Below are positions 43,961 to 55,330 of a stretch of DNA of 64,000 nt, in pieces. The DNA comes from Timema cristinae (Eukaryota; Arthropoda; Insecta; Phasmatodea; Timematidae). The notes beneath the pieces were generated by a model that saw nothing but the letters and a program-made list of their open reading frames with translations, did no database searches and was not told where the DNA came from. A program made the translations under genes and the position numbers. Location of the stretch: assembly GCA_039000515.1 (NCBI GenBank), contig JBCFYV010000100.1, positions 52,637,433 to 52,701,432 of the forward strand, in the 5' to 3' direction. Positions within the stretch are counted from its first letter, which is position 1; each line of letters begins with the position of its first letter.

Positions 43961-46005
43961 TCTACCTTCTGGCGAATCATTACTGGGAAGAGGGGAATTC
44001 CCGAGCTCAATTAAAAAAAAGTTCTACAGACAAAGCTAATGTTTCAACTTCAGTGGCATAGCTATAGAGTGGCTTCGGTGGATAAATGACGCAGGTCCAC
44101 GCCCAAAATCTGGGTGACCACGTGAGCCCACCCACCAAAAATTAATTGGGTAAGAGATGCTAGTGTTGTCTATTAACCCTGTTTTTGTTTCGTACAGATC
44201 TCAATATTCAATCAAAGTTCACTTAATAGTCACTTTATTGTGAATACATTCATGCCCAACAAAAAAAATTGTGTATTTTTTTTTGTAAGATCAATATTTA
44301 ACAACACATAAGCAAATAAAAAAAATGCCAATAAATAATTTATCTCACAATTTTGCATGCAAAACTTATAAAATAATTCCAATAATAAATGCCAGTGTAT
44401 TTTATTATAATCTACAATATTATTAATTATAAGATTTTTTAAAGTGGGCTTTCTTTTCTTAAGGGTTGTGGAAGGTGGGGGAGGATGGGGGGGGGAGACC
44501 ATGAAAGTCTTGAGACGGGCCCATTACTGCCTAGTTACGCCTCTGGTAGGCTTATTAACGGCCGAAGGACACATTACAACCAATTTTCAGGACAACATAA
44601 TTTATATCTCAAACCTCATAAAGGACCTCAGAAATTACTATTTCTAATTAATTTAAATATGACAGACACTTCTTTTAATCATATTCTAAAGTTCATTATA
44701 AATGTATCTTGATTGTCTAACAAATGGCAGCACTAACTCTATTTAAGTTTTAATTAACGGTCCCTCTTTTCTTCCTTTACTCCTTAATTCGGTTGGATGC
44801 AAATCGAAAAGTTATAGAAACAAAATATATTACATTATTTGTTGTTCGTCTCCGACTGTACAAAATATGTAATTGTACCTACGAACATCCCATAATTCAA
44901 CGCACCAACACTAACACACACTGACACGCGCCGAGACCATTAGTGACACAGAAAGAATAATTCCCTAAAAATTCAATACCATAAATTACATACCTGGAGA
45001 AACACGATGTATATATTCTACTTTCTGTGGCTACATATTAACGGTACCCCTCTATCCCCCCCTCCTCTCTACCCAACACTTTCCACATAACGTCACCTTA
45101 GAAAAATTATCAAGATAACACAATGAATTACAATCTTTTGTTGTTGTTACCATTGACGTGGTCTGTTATTCACATTCAAAGAAATATTGGTTCAAGTCTA
45201 TTAGACAAGATTCATTTAATTTTTTCACATTTATATTATCTTGTACCTAAGATGGCACGTGGAAGCATTTCTGAGTTGAAATATGTTAAGTCTAATTTTC
45301 GTGGAAATAGCCTTATTTGATAGCTAGTAAAGCTACTAGATCTAATTTCACGTATTCCTACTTCAAGTCATATTACTTGCATTCTAATTTTTTATGGATA
45401 TTCTCAATAATATAATGATACAATTAAAATAATAAAATGCTATTATGGACTGCAAAAAAAGTATACATATTGTGAGCATGTGTATTATGTATACATATGT
45501 TAGCATGTTATTATGTATATATTAGATGTATGTGAACTATTACAAAGTATTAAATAGTGTCGAAAGAGGCAAATATGGCAGTTTTGTACCGTTCACCACC
45601 TCCAACTCTAACCGCTAGAGGCCACAATAGCCGGGAAGAAGGTGGGCGGTATCTATAAGCAATTTAATGTAACAAGGAAAACTGGAGAGTGTTGAAAAAC
45701 ATATAAATATGGAAGAGACTACATTTAAGGATATATTTCACAATCCAAAGTAGGTCTAATAGCAGTACTTGACGAAGACTACGTTTAAAACAAACAAGTA
45801 CTAACATAAATTATTTACTTATATGAATTAGTCTGGAAGAGACCCAATAATAATCAAAAATCGTTAATATAATAATAAAGAGCTTAAAGAGCTCCTCTAT
45901 TGGTTAACAAAGCGGCTGGATCACTCTTTGTGACTTCAGACTAAACAAACAGATTAAACCATTAAACCTTACTAATCCTTATTATATTAATAAAGAGCTT
46001 AATGA
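43961..46005. other. No gene seen
   Basis: About 2 kb. A TTCTACAGACAAAGC motif occurs at 43940 and 44024, a small local duplication. Short frames around 44230-44712 and 45123-45320 have no recognisable product. 45895 and 45990 share AATAAAGAGCTTAA, suggesting another local duplication. Confidence 0.4.
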
Positions 46006-46009
46006 GCTA

Positions 46010-46240
46010 TTTTAAACTGTTAACAGTGCAAACAAGAGAAACATTAATAGTTTTAATAATAAAAGAGCTTGTATGACTCTGTGTATGGATGTTGAGGAAG
46101 AGAAGGGAGTATTCAAGGATAGGGAAGTGTGGAGAAGGTTAGTGAGGATGGATTAAGTACGGAGTTGTGGTTTTTTGAGCTATATGCGCAGTTTATTGCC
46201 TACCCCTTAAGGGAACTGCGTGACTAGGTATATATAAATA
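46010..46240 (+). pseudogene. LINE 3' end, family 2, copy 2
   Basis: In frame: NSANKRNINSFNNKRACMTL then CMDVEEEKGVFKDREVWRRL, VRMD and a stop (near 46155). The 3' UTR GTACGGAGTTGTGGTTTTTT, GAGCTATATGCGCAGTTTAT is the same as in the 7900-8305 copy. The EEKG-DREVWRRLV motif is the end of a LINE ORF2 protein. 5' truncated. Confidence 0.8.
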
Positions 46241-46388
46241 TAATGAAGATATTATGTATAATTATGTGTATATCTAATATGTATAGTGTGTGTATAGTGT
46301 GTGTCAAATATGATATATAGAGCATGTGTATAATTTTAGTGTATTCATTTATATGTAGAGTTTATAATGTACGTATACATACACACTA

Positions 46389-46622
46389 TAGTAGCCCCAT
46401 GGCTTCTTTGGTGCTGACTGACAGCTCACAGCTGACTTCTGCCAGTCAACATTTAGGTATATACCTAAATTTTGACCGTCTGAAGTGACAGATGCTAAAC
46501 ACATGTTTTTGCAGATCATATGGTTCAGCATAGGGATACATTATTTGATCTGGTAACTTTCAAAGCCATCAGCTGTCATATGTGAGCTGTCAGTCAGCAC
46601 CAAAGAAGCCATGGGGCTACTG
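46389..46622. mobile_element. Tc1/mariner-like MITE, copy 2
   Basis: 234 bp between TA (46387-46388) and TA (46623-46624). Ends TAGTAGCCCCATGGCTTC and AGCCATGGGGCTACTG. Same layout as 3820-4047, including the inner palindrome around GGTATATACC, here with a few mismatches. Inner right part (GCTAAACACATG, GCAGATCATATGG) also conserved. Confidence 0.85.
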
Positions 46623-46624
46623 TA

Positions 46625-48410
46625 ACTACTGTGAACCTTATATATATAAATTCAGCTCTCTCTGGTTCTTGACCCCCAGTTCTTTCAAAAGGGGGGCTAG
46701 CTACACTGTCAGAAGAGCAACACAACCTAAAGTGAGCTCTTAACTAAAAAAAACACGAAACAAACGCGATCGTTGCACGCTATCATGATCCATTGTTTCG
46801 TGCCAGCGACTGTACCTGTATTTGTGTCTATACACTCGTGACCATAATTACGGTTCAGGGAACAATTCTCCTTCCATATTACAGAGCTCGTAACGAGCTT
46901 CGTCAAACAAATCAATTATTCTCACACTAATTAATTTCTCCTGTCATTGCCGAAACGCACACACCAAAGTAATGTTATTCTGTTGGTTTTTTGGAGGATT
47001 ATCCTGGATAATTTATAGGATGACATTACAACAACAACAACAACAACAACCAGACGCCATATCGTTGACTTACCACTCCCTTGATGTGGGACTAAAATCA
47101 AAATTTATTAAAGCAAAGTGTGCAAATTTCACTTTTTAAATGAAAAAGCCAATCTTTAAAACATGGGTAGCGAAGTCAAAGCTAAGTGTTTTGTTATCAT
47201 CACATAGCACTTGATTTAATTTTAAACGATCCAATTAATGCATACACCTTTTTTGTAGTCTAGCTGTGAGGGCTCCTGGATACAGATACAGAGGTCCCAT
47301 GTTCGATTCCAGGTGCTTTCAGATTTTCTTTGAATTAATGGAATTTGAAACGGCTTCTTATTATTAAAAATTAAAAATACTAAAAAGTGACAAATCAACA
47401 TAACTTTTTAGCGTATATGGGCTCAATACTCGGTTTTTGGTTACAGTCCCCAGCCCCTAAAGTAGTTCTAGCTCCCTCTATTCGATGTGAATGCGGGAAT
47501 ATCTTAAAATCATCCCCCCCTATCCCTGCCCCTCTATAGATAATAATGTACATCATTATACATCGTTAATAACCCTCTTCGAACTATCCGATTCACTGTG
47601 AGATGTTGATAGCTCTTGCAGGAGCTAAAACACTGCCTGTATTCACACTCTTCATCCTATCCCCTAGTTTATTCACTGTAAGTTGTCCTAACACTACGGT
47701 GTAGTAATTTAAAGAAACTATTATCCTATATTATCAGCTCATTTTTTTAATTTTTTTTTTGCTTCCACTTTAGAAAGTAATCCGTGTTCCCAAGTGAGAG
47801 TCGCTCATCCTTGAACGCTTCACGACCGCCCTGATGGCTCGGTGGCGCAGATAGAACAGTAATCCATCAAAGTCTTCGCGGTACACGGCCTTAATTTAAA
47901 ACTTACCCACCACCCTCTAAACCCCCCAAACCCTGCCTTAACGTCCCCAAACCTCTAACTCAAATAATCGGGGTATTTGCGTCCCCTCACGCTGTAAGTG
48001 GTCACAGCAACCCTTGAATATAGATACAAAACAATAATTCACCAACTGACGATTTTTAAAGGCAAAGTACGTCTATTTCTCCACCAGGATAGCTTATTTT
48101 AGTTTTAGTTTAGTTTTATTTGTTCGAAAACCAAAATACATAGATCTTTGTGAACATAAGGAGCAACACAAATACCCCCAGTGAATTTATAAAATTGAAC
48201 AAATAAACACCGAAAATTAATAAATTATATGAAATATAGGATGAGATATTTTCCAAACTCTCGTCGGTTACGTACCGCTTTCGGGGTCATCCAAAGTAAC
48301 CTCTTCCGGGTCTTCATAAAAAATAAATGGTACGAAGAACCGTAAAAACTTTCTCTCTCTGTTATATTAAAATAGAGACATATATGAGAATCTTTTTAAG
48401 ATTTGTGAAA
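46625..48410. other. No gene seen
   Basis: Contains a (CAA)n run (47028-47050), a tRNA-like trace on plus (47258-47322: TAGTCTAGCTGTGAGGGC, CATGTTCGATTCCAGG), and a possible SINE-A body remnant at 47465-47530. None is strong enough to call alone. Confidence 0.4.
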
Positions 48411-48414
48411 CTAA

Positions 48415-49085
48415 ATAATAATGGCAGGAACACTTTACCAAAGTGCATAAATGAAATAATATATATTGTTACAGAAACCGTGAAAAATAGGAATATATTT
48501 GTCCACTAAAGGCATACCGATCAATTTCTATCTCGAAGTGTTCCATTATTTATATGTGTATGTGTGTATGTTTGATTATAGCTCAGAAACTATTGGTTTT
48601 ATAAAAATTATATTTCTGATTAAATAAATGTATTTTTAATAGTATTACAACTTTACAACGATAATTTATATCATATTTCAAATAGTTTCGGAAAAATGGC
48701 GAAAATTTTGAAATTTCCGGGAATTTAAAGTACCATTAAAGTAAATTTCATGGGAAAAGGAGAGCTGCCGTTTTGTTAATAATGTTAAACAGTGCGTGGA
48801 TACAAATGTTGATTAAACTCTTTATTGCGGATTTAAAGGGACTCGATTTTATATATTTTATACCTCACGTAAACTACTCTTAATTTTAGGGATAGATATA
48901 TAATTCCAAAAATTCCTCGGGAGAGACTTTTTAAGACCCTAGAAACCAACTATTATCCCGATCGGTGAAATTATTTCGGTTCTAATGTGAGCTACAGACA
49001 GACAGACAACAACAGACGGTATCATGAAAACTACTTTTTACGATAGCATTACATCTCTTTCGAGGCGTCGGAGAAAGTTAAACAC
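48415..49085 (+). repeat. Dispersed repeat G, longest plus copy
   Basis: CAAAGTGCATAAATGAAATA, TATTGTTACAGAAACCGTG, TAGCTCAGAAACTATTGG, TGAAATTTCCGGGAATTT. It runs on into ATTCCTCGGGAGAGAC, CCGATCGGTGAAATTATTTC and a CAGACAGACAGAC block. The last part matches 55085-55330. Confidence 0.65.
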
Positions 49086-49360
49086 ACACGCGCAAGGATA
49101 TTGTTTAGCAGGAACTAATCCTACTCCTTTTGAGTTTGATGAAAAGTTGAATCTAAATTAGTTTCAGGTTTTATGCAGAGTATGCTAGCTAGTGTGTTAG
49201 TATTTTATTTATATTTTGTATTGTTTTTAGATCAGATATTATATCAATATTGTTTTATTTCAAGTTGTCATAATTATCATTTATTTATGTCTGAATCCGT
49301 AGAGCTCTACCTCAGTTTAGTTTGATAAAAGTTTGAAAATAATACTTATTACATTTTTTT
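49086..49360. other. No gene seen
   Basis: AT-rich. Confidence 0.4.
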
Positions 49361-49364
49361 TAGC

Positions 49365-49612
49365 ACTACGGATTACAACCCATTCGGGATGTACACATAT
49401 GTACTAATTACGCTAATGGGTTAAGGATTAGTAAGGTTGAATTGATAGAAAATGTACCCGAATTTGTGTGGAGGGATGTTGGAAAACAATTTTGGGGGAA
49501 AAAAACTTCAGTAAACCCAACCAGTATTCGAACTGCAATCTCCATGTCATCAGCCAGTCTACTCTTTTGCGAGAATGATGCCAGATACCATGTGACCAAC
49601 GAAGCGGATATT
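49365..49612 (-). repeat. SINE-A, full length
   Basis: Tail ACGGATTACAACCCATTCGG, TACTAATTACGCTAATGGG, GTGTGGAGGGATGTTGG, B box GTATTCGAACTGCAATCTCC, head ATACCATGTGACCAACGAAG. Confidence 0.85.
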
Positions 49613-49924
49613 AAATGATTTTATTTTTATTTTGGTGTTGGATGTTGAAATATTTATTTTCACGCTTGACTCTACAATGACGTCCTTGTGTATATATACA
49701 TACACACATACACAAATACCTTCTATTTGAGATATACCTCAACGTCGGGAAAGTCGATTGAAGCATGTGTTTAACCCCCCACCCCCGAACATTAGAGCCG
49801 TTAAATACGTCTTCTAAAAAGAGAGTGAGTGCTTTCAACCCCCTCCCCCTTTCCACCTTCCGCTCAATCTTCTTCAACATCCTTGATCCTCCTCCGAAAA
49901 GGAATTGGCGTACAGTTCAATTTT

Positions 49925-50140
49925 CATATGGAAAGCCTTTTAGAAAATACAAACGTATTATCTTGCTATCAACATTGATACAATTGTATTATATTATTAT
50001 TGTTATTTTAAGGGTAGTGATAGTACCTATCAAAAGTGACAGCTGCAGATCACATGACTTGGCGTATGAGTATGTTAAAATAGAGCTAGTAGTTTTTATA
50101 AATATCAGATAAAACTCTTCATAGGAAGGTTGGACTTTGA
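49925..50140 (+). repeat. Dispersed repeat F, copy 4
   Basis: AAATACAAACGTATTATCTT, CTATCAAAAGTGACAGCTGC, AGATCACATGACTTGGCGTA, ATAGAGCTAGTAG. Longest copy, colinear with copy 2 upstream and copy 1 downstream. Confidence 0.65.
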
Positions 50141-51055
50141 GGTCTCGCTGAAGTGAGCTCTCAAGCTCTTGTGTTAAAATAAAATACCTTGACAAAAAAA
50201 AACACTCAACATTTGCGCTGGTTAAGAGACGGCTGTGACAGTGACTTTTAAAAACTAAGGGTGGGAAGAGGGAGGGGGAGGAAGAATAGGGTAAGATATT
50301 ACTGACTTGGTAATATTATCAAACGTATGATAGTGATAATAATTTAGAAGAGAGAATTAAACAGTCAAATAGTGAAAGTCTTGAGCAAATAAAAATTGGT
50401 TAAATATTTATATTTTGAATTTTTTTAAACCAAAGTCCTTGAAATAGGTAAACGATCTGATAGGTGTCGTTTCTGTGTTACTAGTCAATATAAATTTGTA
50501 ATTTTAAACTAACAATTTTATTTATATCAGGACTTCACTATTTGTCTGTTTAGTTAGTTTTTTAAATTAATGATTATATATCATTTATTATATTCGATGA
50601 AATATCAAGAGTCTAAAATTGAACTTGTGGAAGAAAAATATGTTTCATCTAAAATCAGTCCTTACTTCCAGGAGTGTAAATAAAAATGTATTTTTTCATC
50701 TCCTCTTGTGATAAAAATATAACTCGTATTTGAGTGATTTAAACTTTCATTTTTTGAACATATTTAATATATAAATATATACGACTTACAAACTGGCCTA
50801 TTATCAAAATGAACACCTCCTGGGTCGACAGTACAATAATAAGATATTATATTCATGCTGGAAATCGAACCTTTAGATTCCGCCGATTGCCATTATTTGC
50901 ACTTGAGTGTAAAAGGTAAAATATATTACGGCACTGAACGTGAACTGGCATAATAGACTGTGGGTCTAAAGTTATAGTGAACTCCTAAATAGAGGCATAG
51001 ATGGACTGTACACTGCTAACCTAACCTAACCTGTTCTCACTCTGCCATATATATC
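50141..51055. other. No gene seen
   Basis: AT-rich with a G/A-rich patch at 50255-50290. A minus-strand tRNA-like trace near 50845 (GGAAATCGAACC) is too short to call. Confidence 0.4.
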
Positions 51056-51061
51056 TTAGAT

Positions 51062-51200
51062 AACACCACGTTTTACTACCTGTTCGGGTTATATGCTCAT
51101 GTACTAATTACACTATTGAGCTAGGGATGAGAAAGGTTCAATTTAAAGAAAGTGTACTCACATTTTCTTGGAGTGAGAGTTAAAAACCATCGATGGTATA
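51062..51200 (-). repeat. SINE-A 3' half
   Basis: ACCACGTTTTACTACCTGTT, TGTACTAATTACACTATTG, GGGATGAGAAAGGTTCAATT. The B box and head are missing. Confidence 0.75.
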
Positions 51201-51354
51201 GACATATTTTTTGGTGGCGATAAAAAGATCCGTAAAACAGCTCCCTTTGGAGATGAAGTAAAGCTGTCGGTCCCATGTCGATTGTGGTATGTAAAATAAA
51301 CCTGGAAGACGTGTGAAAATACCTTTCCCGGCAAAATATGTAGGCCCTATAGTG

Positions 51355-51530
51355 CTTGATCATAACCATTCTCGTGTGTGGATATAATCAGTCGGTTCAG
51401 AAAGTGCACGTTAAATACATCATACAAATAAATATTGTCATTTATATTTTCCTGCTCCCCGTTTGTTCTCCTACTGCCGGACAGTTCCGCCAATAAATAA
51501 ACCACCCACTTTTGTTTCGGGCGCCTCAAC
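51355..51530 (+). repeat. SINE-C variant 3' end plus repeat H
   Basis: AATCAGTCGGTTCAGAAAGT then GCACGTTAAATACATC matches 32060-32105. It is followed by repeat H: TTTGTTCTCCTACTGCCGGA, CAGTTCCGCC, which recurs at 62895-62995 (TTCGTTCTCCTAATGCCGGA). Confidence 0.5.
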
Positions 51531-51950
51531 GAGAAAGGTACATAAGGTTTTTGTTTGTCTATCTATTCTGTGTACAGTGGTCTGGCATGTAGGACTAACA
51601 TGCTTTATGACACATGTCGATACAGCATAGTACTTACATGTGGTTCTCAAGAGCATAATTCACTAGACGAATAGCAGTGTTGCCTTGACAACAAAACCAA
51701 AATATACCTTGATTTTTCTTACTCGTGCACAGAAAGTATTGTACGTTACTGTGTGTGAACTTGAAAAATTCGAGATTATGTTCCAATGAACTCAAAAATG
51801 TGGGACAGTACTCGGGGTTACAGCCTAAAGGGTCGGATTTCATTAAAATCTCATATTAATATATTATATAGTCATACAATTTTTATTCTACCTCTAAATA
51901 AAGTATTAAATACAAAAATTAACTTGAAATTTCGATTAATTTAATTATAT
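51531..51950. other. No gene seen
   Basis: Short minus-strand frames only. Confidence 0.4.
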
Positions 51951-51954
51951 TTTT

Positions 51955-52135
51955 AGTACCGCATATTACTACCCGTTCGGGTTATACGCAGCATGTACTA
52001 ATTACGCTAATATGTTAGGTATGAGAAAGCTGGAATTTAGAGGAAGTGTACCCGCATTTGTAAGGGGGGAAAAATAGGGGGAAACCACCCTAGGTGCATC
52101 CAACTGGGATTCGAGCCCCAAGCTCCCAGAACTTG
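51955..52135 (-). repeat. SINE-A, head missing
   Basis: Tail TACCGCATATTACTACCCGT, ACTAATTACGCTAATATG, GAGGAAGTGTACCCGCATTT, B box GATTCGAGCCCC. Confidence 0.8.
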
Positions 52136-52189
52136 AAACTTAATTTTTGTACAGAGAACTCCCCCTTCTGAAACCCCTTGTCCTCGGAC

Positions 52190-52335
52190 GTGGTCTTGCT
52201 TGCTTCGATCGACCACGTGGAGGTCAAGGTTTGAACCTCTCGGTCGTTCTGAGCACCAAGGCTGGATAGTTTTCCCACTCTCCTTCCAATCAAATGCGGG
52301 TGTATCTCCTTTGCCCGAATCGTCAGTTAGACGCG
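52190..52335 (+). repeat. SINE-A, partial
   Basis: GACCACGTGGAGGTCAAGG, B box GGTTTGAACCTC, CCCACTCTCCTTCCAATC, AAATGCGGGTGTATCTCC. Tail reduced to CGTCAGTTAGACGCG. Confidence 0.6.
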
Positions 52336-52700
52336 AGATGAAACATTCATAGTTATAATATTACAGACTTCCCACCACTCAGTCACTTCTTATCGGTGCA
52401 GTTCCTTTTGATTATCTTGCAAATACTTCACACCTGTGTTATTACGTGTGTCTAAATTGTAACCGAAACTGTTTCTGCCCAGAACAATACCAAATAGGTG
52501 GGTTAGGAAGGGGTATGATAGAGAATCCTCGCTTGATCTAACCCCACCACGGCGATAAATAGCATCCCCTTTTACCCCCTTCTACAACCCCTCATGCACA
52601 AAACTCGCCACTATAAATAGCACCTTCCCCTCCACCCAAATAACCAACATCTACCGGACATAAACCCTGGTGGGCCACCGGTAAAAGAAACATATTTATT
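52336..52700. other. No gene seen
   Basis: C-rich on plus around 52540-52640. Confidence 0.4.
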
Positions 52701-52704
52701 TATC

Positions 52705-52745
52705 TTTAGCATCGCGTCTTATTACTTATTCGGGTTATACCCTTA
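52705..52745 (-). repeat. SINE-A tail fragment
   Basis: AGCATCGCGTCTTATTACTT, ATTCGGGTTATACCC. Interrupted by the next copy. Confidence 0.65.
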
Positions 52746-52747
52746 AG

Positions 52748-52998
52748 GACCCACCTTAGTGCCGCAGTTAGCTAACGCGCTAGTTTCGTGATGAGCTAGA
52801 CTACCAAGTACTTGTAGATCAAGCTTCAAATCTCGCTCGGGTGAACTGGGGTCGTTTTCCTTTAATGGTTTCCCACCCTCCCTCCACGCAAATACGGGTT
52901 CATTTCCTCTATATTCAACCTTCCCAATTCATAACCAATTAGAGTAATTAGTACTTTATAATGTAACCCGGACAGGTAGTAAGTTGTGGTGCTAAGTA
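52748..52998 (+). repeat. SINE-A, full length, subtype 2 head
   Basis: Head CCACCTTAGTGCCGCAGTTA, GCTAACGCGCTAGTTTCG, as in 12304-12550. Body TTTCCCACCCTCCCTCCACG, AATTAGAGTAATTAGTAC, tail AACCCGGACAGGTAGTAAG. Inserted into the tail of another SINE-A: its right neighbour at 53033 resumes near GTTTTAGGGATGAGG. Confidence 0.85.
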
Positions 52999-53032
52999 TT
53001 ACTATACGCTTAACTAATTATACTCATTGTTT

Positions 53033-53225
53033 TAGGGATGAGGAAGCCTATATATATTAGAGGAAGTGAACCCATATTTGTGTGGAGGTAGGGTAGAAAA
53101 CCATTTAGTAAAACCATCCTCATTACACCCGACCGGCATTCGAACCCTGATATCCCTGTCATCGAAAGCCCTATCTATTGCGAGAGTGACACCTCTCCTA
53201 GACCATGCGGCCACTGAGGCAGGTA
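53033..53225 (-). repeat. SINE-A body and head
   Basis: TAGGGATGAGGAAGCC, GTGGAGGTAGGGTAGAAAAC, GGCATTCGAACCCTGATATC, GACCATGCGGCCACTGAGGC. It lacks its own tail. The tail fragment at 52705-52745 is on the same strand and could be that tail, which would place 52748-52998 as a nested insertion. Confidence 0.8.
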
Positions 53226-53317
53226 AACCATTTATTAATTTAAAAAATCACACGTTGAATACACAAACAAACAAAATTAAACTAAATAAATTCGTACGGA
53301 AATGTTTATAATGAATG

Positions 53318-53480
53318 AATGTGTGGAATGCCAGGCCTCCACCGTGGTTCGGATTCCACGTTAAACTGTAGGTTCTTCATTTCATCTCACAATCACCTAC
53401 CATTACACATTAGCGTAAGTGCGTATAACCCGAACGCGTAGTAAGACGAGTGATAATAAATAATAATATATAATAATAAT
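53318..53480 (+). repeat. SINE-B, 5' truncated
   Basis: GTGGAATGCCAGGCCTCCAC, CGTGGTTCGGATTCCACG, CATTAGCGTAAGTGCGTATA, ACCCGAACGCGTAGTAAGAC, then an AAT-rich tail. Confidence 0.85.
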
Positions 53481-53575
53481 ACACAACATCAAGTCCCGGC
53501 CGTTAATTTATCACTGTGAATAGGGAAACTTGCATTTCACCAATGATACATTTATTGGACCCAGGATTATAGTTA
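53481..53575 (-). repeat. SINE-C fragment
   Basis: ACACAACATCAAGTCCCGGC, CGTTAATTTATCACTGTGAA, GCATTTCACCAATGATAC. Internal body only; it follows the AAT tail of a SINE-B. Confidence 0.65.
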
Positions 53576-54160
53576 CCAGTCAATTTGTCTCCGTCTTATT
53601 CCATATTTATTTACAATAATTCCATAATTTAGTTTTATTGACGTCACACTAGTAAACTACCACTGCGCTCCGGTATTCCGGACTGGTATTTAACGAATTT
53701 CCTAGATGTCTCCTATTTGTCATATTAGCGGTTAAGGGCTGCAGAAATGTATATTGTTGAACTGGGTAACACAATGGCCTAGCTGATAAAACAGTTCAGA
53801 CATCCCTCTGTGTGTGTGTTGATGAGTTATATATATATATATCCATTCATTCAGTGCTCGATAAATAACGAGCCATGCAAAGAATGGTGAGAAGTAGAAG
53901 TGGGTGTTGAATATCCACAATTAGACACACGTATGTATATTTACTCACTACACACATGCTCATCCTAAGAGACATACAAAATAAGTAAAGTGAAATGAAT
54001 AAATAAATAATATGTTATACCTCAGTTGTTTTGATACGAGGGGAGGATGAGAGGAGAAAAAACATATCTACGTTACAGGAAAATAAAACACGATGAGAAT
54101 GATTTCTTTGTTGACGTGATAACCAGTTCAAATCCTTCTTTATTTTTAAAATGATTTGTA
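53576..54160. other. No gene seen
   Basis: Short TG and AT runs at 53807-53840. No recognised repeat. Confidence 0.4.
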
Positions 54161-54164
54161 AAAA

Positions 54165-54660
54165 TAGAGGTGAGTCTATGGTTTGTTTAATAGGGGTGAG
54201 TCTACGTGTTGTACAAATGGAGGTGAGTCATGGTTTGTTCAATAGGGGTGAGTCCATGTTTGTTCAATAGGGGGTCAGTCCATGGTTTGTTCAATAGGGG
54301 GTCAGTCCATGGTTTGTTCAATAGGGGTCAGTCCATTGTTTGTTCAATAGGGGTCAGTCCATGGTTTGTTCAATAGGGGGTCAGTCCATGGTTTGTTCAA
54401 TAGGGGTCAGTCCATGGTTTGTTCAATAGGGGGTCAGTCCATGGTTTGTTCAATAGGGGTCAGTCCATGGTTTGTTCAATAGGGGGTCAGTCCATGGTTT
54501 GTTCAATAGGGGGTCAGTCCATGGTTTGTTCAATAGGGGTCAGTCCATGGTTTGTTCAATAGGGGGGCAGTCCATGGTTTGTTCAATAGGGGTCAGTCCA
54601 TGGTTTGTTACAAAAAGGGGTCGAGACCATGGATTTGTCCCAATAGGGGTTATAAATATG
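54165..54660. repeat. Minisatellite, 27-28-bp unit, block 1
   Basis: About 17-18 units of GGTCAGTCCATGGTTTG followed by TTCAATAGGG. Early units (to about 54260) have GTGAGTC in place of GTCAGTC. Length differences are mostly in the G-run. The repetitive frames (FNRGSVHGL and CSIGGQSMV) are by-products. Confidence 0.95.
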
Positions 54661-54834
54661 AATATTTTCAATTAAAAGGGGCATCCTATTAGGTTTTTAA
54701 AATTCCAAAAATCCAGGGTTTTGAATCAATATACCAGTTTAACGATTCAATAGCTCGGTCTATCCAGTGTATGTTCAATAGAGAGGTCCAGAACCATTTT
54801 TTCCATTAGGGGTAATGCAAGTCGACTTTACAAA
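54661..54834. repeat. Degenerate spacer between minisatellite blocks
   Basis: Diverged units such as GTATGTTCAATAGAGAGGTC and CCATTAGGGG remain, so this is decayed array rather than foreign DNA. Confidence 0.6.
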
Positions 54835-55065
54835 TCTAGGAGGTCAGTCCATGGTTTGTTCAATAGGGGGTCAGTCCATGGTTTGTTCAATAGGGGGTCA
54901 GTCCATGGTTTGTTCAATAGGGGGTCAGTCCATGGTTTGTTCAATAGGGGGTCAGTCCATGGTTTGTTCAATAGGGGTCAGTCCATGGTTTGTTCAATAG
55001 GGTCAGTCCATGGTTTGTACAAATAGGGGTGAGACCATGATTTGTACCAATGAAGGAGTGTTAAA
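54835..55065. repeat. Minisatellite, 27-28-bp unit, block 2
   Basis: Eight units, the first five with the GGGGGTCAGTCC form nearly identical, which points to recent local expansion. The last units decay to GGGTGAGACCATGATTTG. Confidence 0.95.
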
Positions 55066-55084
55066 TAAATTAATGCAATATATT

Positions 55085-55330
55085 CTATAGATTAAAAAAA
55101 GAGCAATGCTTATTTAAGGGTTAGATATTTAATTCCAAATATCCTTCAGGAAGATCTTATGAAAACCATAAATATCAAGTTTTAACGCAATCGGTCAAAT
55201 AGTCTCGTCTCTATCCCGAGGTACAGACAGACAGACGGCAACACGAAAACCACTTTTTCCATTTCAGGGTGTAATGAAACGTCGACATTTACCAAAATCT
55301 CGAGTTCGAGCTTTTTTGACGATCCGAGAT
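55085..55330 (+). repeat. Dispersed repeat G, 3' part
   Basis: TTTAATTCCAAATATCCTTC, AATCGGTCAAATAGTCTCG, GTACAGACAGACAGACGGCA, ACCACTTTTTCCATTT correspond to 48900-49050. The ACAGACAGAC block is widespread in animal repeats but I cannot name the family. Confidence 0.55.

Noticed and set aside
54165..55065. Repeat protein with FNRGSVHGL / CSIGGQSMV units
   Set aside because: Frame shifts between units, different frames give different peptides, and there is no start context; it is a minisatellite.
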